This document shows, piece by piece, positions 10,251-20,300 of a stretch of DNA of 64,000 bases. Below the pieces are notes generated by a model. The model was given only the letters and a program-made list of their open reading frames with translations. It ran no database searches and had not been told where the DNA came from. Origin of the DNA: Eunapius fragilis. Lineage: Eukaryota > Porifera > Demospongiae > Spongillida > Spongillidae. The translations under genes and the position numbers were made by a program. The stretch lies in contig OY811971.1 of the NCBI GenBank assembly GCA_963681505.1, forward strand, positions 917,501 to 981,500, written 5' to 3'. The first letter of the stretch is position 1, and every line of letters starts with the position of its first letter.

Positions 10251-11153
10251 TTACCGCACGTACAGTTCGTAGGACTCCACCGCTATGTCTTCGTTTGCTG
10301 TCGTGTCATCGCTGCAGATGCGGATCTCCAGGTCAGATGACACCCGCTTCAAGAGGTCTTTACAGAACCATGGCTGGTTGGGAGGTGTACAGCAGGACTC
10401 CTCGTTATATCTGCATTCCTTACCGTCCCACAGAGGGTCGCAGAATATCTGATTGACGTATGGCTTGTTGTCCGGATTCCCCGACTCGCAGTAATAGTCT
10501 GCGCTTCTGACGAACAGAGGTGGTTGAGCTCCTCCGGCACAAGGGCACGTAGCAGCGGGAGCATTATTTGCCGGGTTATACTGCTCCATAACCCCAGCGG
10601 CGTAGGTGAACACGTGCTGTCGCTTGCCCTCGTAATGCTGATGCCGTCCACGTAAGGTCCATCGATTGTCACTGGTTTGGTGGCCGCAAAGGCATCCGTA
10701 CCACCCCATTGGAACGCCCGAACCCGGCCGCATATTTGTCTGAAGGTTCCGCTCCCAGTATTGAGTATAACTGAGCTGCACCCTGGACCGCTAATCCTTC
10801 CGCAAGCCTTTTTGGCAAGGTACGGCTTCCATGTACTGGGACATCGCTGATTCTTATAATCGAGCATGTCCAACGATCCGACCAACCTCCACGACCTCCA
10901 GCCATCACCGCTGCCATTGTCAGTAGGAGGAAAGACGGTGGGCAGAGGAGGAGCTGTGGAATGATAGAAACTGATAAAGGGTTAAAGCGCATTAGTTTCC
11001 CCAAAATATGCATATGCATGAAAAAGCATTCAGCGAAGAGGCAAAGTCAAGCCAGCACACCACTGACTAACGTTTGGGTTCGCAATGGTCACCCCCGTTG
11101 ACCTCACACAGTGACAGTACAATACAGCTAAAAAAGACAACTGTTCCCAACAT
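10251..11153 (-). pseudogene. Secreted Cys-rich protein, frameshifted paralogue of the 38-kb gene
   Basis: Exon 1 (11153-11072) encodes a signal peptide (MLGTVVFFSCIVLSLC) and ends AAAC/GTTAGT; a 118-base intron ends TTCCACAG; exon 2 (10953-10251) encodes a Pro-rich linker and the Cys-rich domain (CGRISGPGCSS, TIDGPYVDGISIT, YYCESGNP, DPLWDGKEC, WFCKDL, EDIAVESYELYV). It is collinear with the gene at 38176-39087, including the intron position. At about 10640 it lacks 10 bases that the paralogue has, between two ACG trinucleotides, so the second half is out of frame. Apart from that it looks well preserved, which suggests recent loss or a polymorphic allele. A sequencing error cannot be excluded. 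Confidence 0.85.
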
Positions 11154-12279
11154 GTTCGTAGCCTCGGAGATAAAATATACAATAATCGGCGTCCTATTTG
11201 TACCGATAAGATGAATTATGGGCGTGGTTCGTGAATTTCAATTTCAAGGAATTTTAATTCTTTTTAATTCTTTGTTGTATTCCTTAAAATGTCCTAGCTT
11301 GATGTATAGATACGTGACCGACTGGACGCACATATGCATTGTTGTGTTTGTTTGGCAATCCCGGCCGCGCTCCGATGGGTACATGCCAGCCAGTCCCTTT
11401 CCGTTACTTGGCACTGCTCATCTGTCCTGGCCTGCACAGGTCACATCAGTAACTTAAATAGTGACGGGAAAAGAAGAAGAATAGAAAAATGAGCATGCAT
11501 TAGACAAATGTACCTCCTACCGTATTAACTTAGTGTCCATTACAAACCTCGTGTTCATTGTTCTCACATTGCCTCAAAGGCTTTTGGTCTTCGCGCTGCA
11601 TTAAAAAAGGTTTTTTCTCCAATGATCCTCAAATCCTGGTTAAAATATGTGTAGGACCATATGCTAGAATACGTGCAACTCTATAAAATGAGTCCTTGGT
11701 TAATCTCAGTTATCAAATGTGTTGAACAAGCACAACAGTTCTTCACCACGCAAACCTGCTTACATTTCATGTCTTGAGTTATTCTGACAGGTTTCTTAAC
11801 CTTGGACTCCAATCATTGGAATATCATGCATTTTGTATATTTTCTGCCTTAGCTTATTGACCTCAATACAGATGACGGTTAATTCTTATTGCACAAGAAT
11901 GACTATATACCTCGCCGTTCATGTCGTTATTACTTTCCCAGCAATAGAGTGCATAACCAATATCTGAAATTCGCTTCCACAGGATGTCATTTCAGCTCAG
12001 AAAGCTCACGTCCTTAAGTTGTTATTGTACATTCACAAACATGAAGGCAATGCAAGCAAGGCACATGCATGATAAGCTGTCACAAACTGCCTATTTAAAG
12101 TTTATAAAGTAAGGTCATACTGAAATAATAATCCTATTGTTGTTGGTCAGTTGAGTGATTTCCCATTGTAGTAACACACAGTACAGATACAGTAGCGTAC
12201 CATTATAAGTGTGGTGGGGGGGGGGGGGGAGCTTCCATAATATTATTCATAGCAGACAATTGCACACAATCAGCGTCAG
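11154..12279. other. Intergenic, no supportable gene
   Basis: No domain or long ORF. A G run lies at about 12215-12229. Confidence 0.4.
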
Positions 12280-12327
12280 ATGGCAGCAGTGCTCAAGACG
12301 AAACATGAATTGATGGAGCAGCAGGAG
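12280..12327 (+). other. Candidate orphan first exon
   Basis: An ATG at 12280 opens 16 codons (MAAVLKTKHELMEQQE) ending in a textbook donor, GAG/GTAAGT. The next exon is not found: the following 10 kb is a 4.3-kb DNA transposon and then an LTR retrotransposon. It may be the start of a gene cut off by these insertions, or chance. Confidence 0.25.
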
Positions 12328-12574
12328 GTAAGTAAATGAGAGCTATAGAGCAGCTTTGAGGTTAGCTAAATTTGTGAGGTCACCAGCCTACGATTGTCAC
12401 GCTGAATGGGTGCACTGCACAATGCACTGAGCCTATATGCATTGTTCTCAAAACGGGCTTTAAGACTTTCCTAAAAGGACTAAATATACTTCCAAATACG
12501 TTTGAGGTTTCAACCTTATCACGGCTCACGCAGACCTGTTCAGCGTGTACACAAAGTCAACGCCTAGCTGTATG

Positions 12575-15500
12575 CATTGCCGGATAAACCATAAGGCAAA
12601 GTAGGCAATTGCCTACAGGCCCCGCGCCTTTAGGGGCCCCGCAGCCCTGGGCAGCGAAAAAAAAAAATACATATGTAAGATTCGCGGGGCCGGGCCAGAA
12701 TCCCTACAAGCCTAGGCAATCATGAAGTAATAGTTCTATATAGACCTTCTGCACAGCGCGTCCTACGTCATTGTTTATTGCTAAATTACGCGCGCTTCCT
12801 ACATGCTACGTCATTTTACACAACCAATTCTAAGAACCTGTAACAGTCGCGTGGTACTAACGAGACGTTCGCGTGTATTTAGGGACGTGACGTGGAAGTT
12901 AGGTACCCCGACCGTCACAGGACCTAGCCTACGCTGTTAAAAATCAACGTAACGTTCCCAATATGGTCACGTTACGCTTTAGATACGTTCACGTTATATT
13001 TACGCGAATGTACGGTATCGTAGCGACAATAGTAATAACAATAAACCACACACTGTACAATACACATTAAAGCAATAGGTGGTATTCTTCCAGTCATGAG
13101 ATAACAGATTTGAGTTCAACGTAACACCTTGTCTTTCTATAGTTCTCATCTCACGAAGTCAACACGAAGTGCCACATTCGTGAACCAGAGAAATAGATCG
13201 TATGATGCCAGTTGAAGGGCAACTCAAGGATCTTACTCCTTGACACTCAAAGTCATTCTTGCGTTGTTCATCATCTCTCAACATGATTGGCTCCATGTGT
13301 TGCACAGCCTTTCACCACATTGAAAACAAAACAGTACGATTCCGATGTCCAACTTTAGGGGAACTTTTAGAAGGTATATAAAATGAATTGGCAATAGGCA
13401 TACCGATGATCCAGCATTGACCACATAATAAACGAAGTCCCCAACTTTAACAAGCTTTGACACTGATCCCATCACAGCATTTCCTACTGTACTAACTGGT
13501 GCGAACAGTGTAATAGTGGGAGGAAGTAGTATGCTTGCTGCCAGTTGCAATATCGAAGAATATGTCACCAATCTCAGCCAAGAAAATTGTCGCAGAGGAC
13601 AATCTACACAATTTTGAATGACCTGCTTTCTGAGGGGGAATACAGTGATGCAGTGAACATTAAAAATTCACTCGTACCTTACGAAGTGCTCCATGTTAAA
13701 AAATAGCACGTTCGTGAGATGAGCCTGACTGAGAGCCAAAAAATTCCTGCACCTCTGACGATTTGTAAGGCTGCTGTAGTCCAGCACCACACCCATTAGA
13801 CAGGCATACAATTATGTAAATAATGCAAGATGGTTTACCTTTCAGCATTTCCATAAATTACACAGATATCGAATGCTCTACAGGATAGCAAAGCTGTTGC
13901 AGATGTCAAGACATGGAGCATGCTTGTTAGCAAAAAAAAAAGTGACATCGTATAGCAGAATTAAAACTCTCACATCTATAAAATAATTATAGCAGTATCA
14001 AACAAGTGTATGTACATATACATACCTCTCAGTGTTGTATGATGATGCTGGGCCAAACTTTAATATGTCATCTGTAATATGCAGAAGCAAATGTATCTTA
14101 AGTTTCTTGCGTAGCTCAGGACAATAACTATCCACAATGTGAGTAAACTCCAGGCAGGTAGAGTGGAATAATTCAGCTTTATCAGGACAAAAGCGGTCAC
14201 AGTAGATATTTTTAAAAACCTGTGTTATGCAACAAGGTATCTCAAAAAAAAAAAAAACTACAAAAAAGTTACCTTTGACAGGGCCAGCCACACTTGTATT
14301 TCAGTTGGAGATAGGAAAGGAAGTAATATAAAAATTGCCATTTGGGCAACTATTTTAAAATCACGGTCAACAAAAGAATGTAGTATTTTGTTATGTCTCA
14401 AGACTACCTCTTATCAAATCCTGATAGTGAAAATGCTGCAATGCGAGCAGATAGTTCACCTCATTGCACAGATGACAACCGACTCATCTTTTTCCGCAAT
14501 AGGTACGTATAAGAACCCTTTAGCATAGTGTGCAGCACTTCAACTGGTGTGCTCCTGCAAAGCAATGATATAAAGCCACAGCATGGTGCAAAACTAACTA
14601 ACGTACTTATGGACATCAAAAGGTAGCTCCAAGCATGGATTAGGATCATCGCTGTTCCCAAACTCTGTTCGCAATGCCTTTCTTTGTGTCATAGTCTTGG
14701 CACATTTGATACGATGGATTTGTGACAGTTGTGGTCTTTTCTTGCAAGGCACCAATGCCAATCAAGCCTGTTGAGGAATCAACCTCAATAAATAATATAG
14801 GAAAAAACATGCCATGACACTGTTATGCATTAATCTGCTGTGCACCTACCACGCAAAACTCTGCAATACTTCATTTGCAGGTATAGTTCACTGCAAGCAT
14901 ATAACCGCTCATAACACAATAAATGCACCAAACCCTGCCCACGTACTTAAATTCTCCTTGTGGTACCACAGGATATCGCAAGGTATTCTGAAATCGCCGG
15001 ATTTGCTAGGCATATCTTCAAAGTTGAAGCTATTAATTGACATAAAACGGAATACCAGTGCTGGAATGATTCTGCAGTAAAACATTTTTTAGTGAGTTTT
15101 AGTTGCTAATTATAAGAATTCACTTACTAGTATTGGAGTAGTGTACCCGGGTAGCTTGTATTTTGCCAAAACTGAAACACTAGGAACTTGTGGACATAAC
15201 ATACGCAACGTGTGGATAGTAAACTTTAAGTTAGTCATGCCCTGCTATGTAGGAAAAGTAAGTATTTATTTTGAGAAGTTCAGATTTTTTATGTATTAGC
15301 ACACTCACAATTGGCCAAGGGCTATGAACAATGAGGTAAGCCATTGCAAGAGATTATGACGAGAATGGTCTATAGTCATCTAGATATTCCAAAAAATCTC
15401 AGTGTAAGTGATGTATCAGCACAATATTGGCCTTACCAGTATTAGCTTCACTTAATTGTAACTCTGGAGACACTGGTGCTTCATCAGGGCAGCGATAAAA

Positions 15501-16850
15501 TATTATCTCTTACTAAAGTGCCACAAATTTATAAATAGTGCTGAGAGTACCATCATATAACATAACCATTTTACAATATTTACATATACCTGAATCCTTC
15601 CATTCCTCGGTGAGGGTACTACTGCTAGCCGTTGGTTCTCGCAATCTGCGGTGGAGCCGGTGCTTACAATTTCAGTCACGGACTCGGGTGCTTGAACTAC
15701 CATGGCAGGATCGTAGGAGCCATCAGATCATGTGACGACGCTATAATAATACCTGGATTCTGCCACTCTCCAGTGAGACCATCTTCATGATCAGTGCTTA
15801 CAGGATCTGGCATGCGCAGGAGGACAGACATCAGGTGTTTCGACGATTCTTTGTGCCCGACTAATGCACTGCGCGTAGTTTCTGTGAGCACTTGTCAGCA
15901 AATGTCTATCATATTTGCTCTTGAACACAAAGTCCTTTTTGCAAAGGCAACAGTAAAAGGGAAACTCCATTTTGAACCGCAGACAAGCGCACGTGCATTT
16001 TGAGAAGGCGGAGCAAGCTGATTTTGGCGACTCCCTACCTCTAGAAACGTCGGAATGAGTATCAGTGGCTCTTTCACTGCATCTCCATTACCGGTTGATG
16101 ACATTAACCGGTTGAAGTTGTCGCCTCATTTCGTGTCAATTATAACCAATTTTTTATTAGTACTGTTAATATTGTAAAATGCATTACGGTAACGTTACAT
16201 TCGCGTGAATGCAGTATTCAACTACGCTACTGTAACGTGAAGATATGAAGCGGGAGAAATATATTCAACGACGTAGAAAAACGTGTAACGCGACCGTTAC
16301 AGTCACGTTACTAATGCCAGCCACGTAACGTTGTTCTTACCCCCAACGTTACGTTCGTGTCGTGCCCTACATGCGCGTCTCAGGGTTGTATAGAATTGGT
16401 TGTGTATGTTGCTAAATTGAGCGTTACGTCATTGTATGTTGCTAAATTGCATGACGTATTCGCCCGAAGTAAACATATCATTGAATACGCGATAACGTGA
16501 CAAACGCGACTGGCGAACTTTTTCTAAGTTGAAAATTCTGAAAAACTGTCATAGAGCTTCCATGATGCAAGAAAGATTAAATTCGCTTGCGATAATGGCC
16601 ACTGAATACGACGTTTTGGAAAATTTAGACTTCCAGAATATTTTAGAAGACTTTATTAGTACGAAATTGAAGAATTTTTAAACGTTTGTACTTTATGCTG
16701 TAAATGTGTTTTCATGAATTAAATTTGCCGCTGCATGGCCTGATGATGCATTATATATTCTGCATGGACGCTATTATGAAGTAGGGCTGGGGACTGGGGG
16801 CCCCAAAAATCAGACTGCCTATTGGCCTCCACTTGCTTAATCCGGCACTG
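12575..16850. mobile_element. 4.3-kb DNA transposon with subterminal ACGTTAC arrays
   Basis: Imperfect inverted ends: the left CATTGCCGGATAAACCATAAG faces the right end TTAATCCGGCACTG, both followed inward by GGGGCCCC-type tracts. A second matched block (CACAACCAATTCTA at 12818, its inverse TAGAATTGGTTGTG at 16389) shows the inversion extends about 300 bp. Inside this, both sides carry clusters of AACGTTAC/GTAACGTT words (about 12840-13020 and 16180-16350), as in CACTA/EnSpm subterminal regions. It encloses the minus-strand transposase gene. No clean target-site duplication is visible and the left end is mutated. Confidence 0.7.
13280..15970 (-). pseudogene. Decayed multi-exon transposase, C2H2 finger plus TPVEVLHT family
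   Basis: Exons read on the minus strand. Exon 15970-15802 has an ATG and the C2H2 finger FYCCLCKKDF...RHLLTSAH, with donor GTAAGC. A piece near 15190 reads CPQVPSVSVLAKYKLPGY. An exon ending at 14607 (CLELPFDVHK) joins in frame across a 52-base intron to STPVEVLHTMLKGSYTYLL at 14554; after an in-frame TGA and a 1-base shift comes RDFKIVAQMAIF; then an exon at 14219-14026 (LLLHITDDILKFGP) joins across another short intron to TERCESFNSAIRCH at 13975; a tail near 13430 reads KLVKVGDFVYYV. I associate this motif series with transposases abundant in basidiomycete fungi (Plavaka/KDZ-type); the exact family is uncertain. The stop and frameshift mark it as inactive. Confidence 0.75.
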
Positions 16851-16956
16851 CCTATACATACGGTTGCGTCGGGTGCCAGGATTGTAAGTGCATCGTAACG
16901 TTTGCGTAAACAGATCGTACCGAGGGCGCATAAAGGCTGATATCGGATTGTATTAT

Positions 16957-17226
16957 TGTGGAAGCCCAGTCTTCCATAGGAGGTGAATGAGACGATTCAC
17001 ACGCTGAATGTCGGGCGGGAGCAACCCCTATTCAAGTGATTCAGAACATTATTGTTGGTGTGCATAGTTTATGTAATTGTTACGCACTCTCCATAGAGAG
17101 GTGTAAGGTTCTCAACCTTAGTCGCGTATAAATATGTACACGCTGTGCAATTGAGAAGAGAATAAGTTGAAGTATCCTGGGCGCAATACGGCGAGCGTCG
17201 TGGGCGCGATAACGGACTCTATCACA
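16957..17226 (+). repeat. 5' LTR (270 bp)
   Basis: Starts TGTGGAAGCCCAGTC and ends CTATCACA, in the usual TG...CA form. It looks identical to 21968-22237. Confidence 0.97.
17127..17134 (+). promoter_or_regulatory. Probable LTR TATA box
   Basis: TATAAATA lies about 90 bp before the LTR end in GTCGCG-TATAAATA-TG, suitably placed for transcription starting within the LTR. Confidence 0.6.
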
Positions 17227-17228
17227 TT

Positions 17229-17246
17229 TGGTGGCAGCGGTGGGAT
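17229..17246 (+). promoter_or_regulatory. Probable primer-binding site
   Basis: TGGTGGCAGCGGTGGGAT begins two bases after the 5' LTR, where tRNA priming is expected (TGG complements the tRNA CCA end). I cannot assign the tRNA. Confidence 0.55.
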
Positions 17247-17309
17247 ACGATCAGTCGAACAGTTGGTTGACAATACCACGCGGATCCCAATATTATCATT
17301 GAACGGTGG

Positions 17310-20300
17310 ATGACCACGCGTTCCGGTAAAGAATATAAAAGTCCGACGATAGCAGAGGGTATGGAAGAAATTCTCAAGGCGCTTATGGAAGATCGCCGCC
17401 GGTACGAAGAGGACGAGCGAGCGCGACGGAAGGAGGAAGCGGAAGAGCGAACGCGACGTGACGAACTAGAGCGAGCGCGACGTAAGGAGGAGGCGGTAGA
17501 GCAAGCGCGACGTAAGGAGGAGGCGGAAGAGCAGGCGCGACGGGTGCAGGAAGAGCGAACGCGACGTGACGAACTAGAGCAAGCGCGACGTAAGGAGGAG
17601 GCGGAAGAGCAGGCGCGACGGGTGCAGGAAGAGCGACAGCGACGTGAAGAAATAGAGCAAGCGCGACGTAAGGAGGAGGCCGGCGAGCGAGCGCGGCTGG
17701 AGGAAGAGCGGAAGATACGGGAGCAACAATTCGTGTTGGAACGTAGGGAGATGCAGGAGCGCATGGAGGCACTAGTCAGACTAGTGAAAACTCCGACTGA
17801 GACGCCAGGAGGATCTAAGAACCCAGTGGGGTTAAGTGTGAAGCTGGCATCCCTTTCCGAGAAGGATGACATTGAGGCATATCTGGTCACATTTGAAAGA
17901 ATAATGACGGCTCAGAAGGTTGATAAAGGCCGATGGTCGCAATTCTTGACACCGCAGTTAACAGGTAGGGCCCAGTTGGCATTTGCGGCTCTCCCGTCAG
18001 AAAGCGCTGCCGATTACGACGCTATCAAGGCTGCGGTACTGGCGGGGTATGATATAAACGAGGAAGCCTATCGGAAGAGGTTTCGCTCTTCATCACGGAG
18101 TGACGGCGAAACTAATCGCGAGGTTGCAGTTCGGCTGATGGATCTACTCCAGAAATGGACGAAGACGTGTAAGACAGTCGATGACGTGCAGCAGTTTATT
18201 GGAAAGGAGCAGTTCTTGGAAACGCTGAGTAACCCCGAGCAGAAACTTTGGGTGATGGAGAAGAAACCAAAAACGAGTATCGCAGCAGGCGAACTGGCGG
18301 ATGAATACGAGCAGGCGAGGCAGCCTGGTTTACAGAAGGCGCGGTATGGTCATCAGGTGGGTACCCAGAAACCCATGAGCCAAACCAATTTAACGCCGAG
18401 GTGCGATTATTGTGGCTTGCTTGGGCACATGGAAAAGGAGTGTCGCAAGAAGGCAAGCACGAGCAAAGGAGGTGCAGAAAAGGCAAGACTAAGGTGCTTC
18501 AACTGCAAGAAGCAGGGGCACGTATCTCGAGAATGCCCTGAAAAAGTGTTGATGTGTTTCGAAGAAGCCGATATTACACAGTCGGGACCATGGGTAGCAG
18601 GTTTAGTGGAGGGACGGAAAGTGTCCCGAATACTGTTGGACACCGGTTGTACCCGAACAATGGTGAGGCAACAGTGGGTTCCCACCGAGAAGATCATAGA
18701 CGGGAAGATGGTGTCCATTCGTTGTGCTCACGGAGACACTAAGCTGTACAACCTAGCGGACTTGACCCTACACATACGGGGAGTCCCAGTTAAGGTCGAG
18801 GCGGCAGTGGCCGAACGTTTACCAGTTGACGTGATACTGGGGACAGACGTTCCCGAGTTGGGCAACCTAATAAGGGATCGGACTACAAAGCGAGACAAGG
18901 CTAAGCCGGCGTGGCCTCGACAAGAAGACGTAATGGTGGTGCTAACAAGAGCACGAGCCAGACAGCAGCTAGAAGAAGAAATGGTTCGAAGGGCACGGCA
19001 GGAACGGTCAGGAGTACGGCCAAACGCTATTCCAGAGGATGGCCAGGAACAGTTACGTTTGGCCGGGAAAATAGCAGAAGGGCAACGACACGAGGCTACC
19101 AACGTCGAAGCGGCGATTGGTCCAGCTAAGCGGCCGGACAGTACGGACCTGAACCAGATCGTGTTGAACCCAGATGCTCGAAACGAGGTACCAGGAGAAA
19201 AGGGCCTCAACATATCGTCAAGGGATCTTGGTCGTTCACAACAGTGTGATCCATCGCTCCGGGAAGGGTGGGAGAAGGCTGAACAGTCTAACGGCCCTAA
19301 TGGGGAGTTCTTCAAGAGAGATGGTCTGCTTTATCGGAGGTGGAGACCTCCAGGACGCAGCGAGGAGTATGAGTGGGAGCAACTGGTCTTGCCGAAGCAG
19401 TGCAGGAAAACAGTGTTAGAGTTGGCCCACGATATTCCTATGGCTGGTCACCAAGGCCGTGATAAGACAAGGCAGCGTATTCTACGCAGGTTTTATTGGC
19501 CGTCCTTATTCAAGGATACGGAAATGTATTGCAAGAGTTGCCGGGTTTGTCAGAAGTCATCTAAGCGAGGGGTAAAGCCAGCTCCGTTGGTACCACTACC
19601 GGTCATATCGGAACCATTCAGCAGAGTGGCCATGGACATAGTGGGTCCCCTGCCTCGCAGCCAAGCGGGAAATCGTTATATTCTGGTGGTGTGCGATTAT
19701 GCTACGCGCTACCCTGAAGCCATACCACTGAGAACCATCGACGCGGAACATATCGCGGAAGAACTAATCAAGTTATTCGCTAGAGTGGGAGTGCCTAAGG
19801 AAATCCTCACGGATCAAGGCAGTAATTTCATGTCACAGCTGCTGGCGGAATTGTACCGACTGCTGGGGGTTAAGGCGATCCGAACTAGTCCCTACCACCC
19901 TCAGACGGATGGTCTCGTCGAGCGGTTCAATCAAACGTTGAAGGGAATGCTGAGGAAGACGGCACATGACGGAGGGAAATACTGGGACAAGCAAATCCCA
20001 TATTTGCTATTTGCGTACCGCGAGGTGCCACAATCTTCTACAGGGTTTTCCCCATTCGAGCTATTGTATGGTCGAGATGTGAGAGGCCCCTTAGACATCC
20101 TACGTGAGACGTGGGAAGCGAGCCCCAAGAGCGAGGAAACGGTTGTTAGCCATGTATTGGAGACGCAGCGACGGTTGAAGGAGATGGCCGACATAGTAGA
20201 GGAGAACCTAGTGATACGGCAGGGAGCACAGAAACAGTGGTACGACAAGAGGGCACGTTTGAGGGAATTCAAATCCGGAGATCCAGTTTTAGTATTGTTA

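Noticed and set aside
17222..17890. Minus-strand Ser/Arg-rich 222-aa ORF and other antisense ORFs within 17.3-22.0 kb
   Set aside because: Shadows of the repeated R/E codons and of the pol gene on the plus strand.
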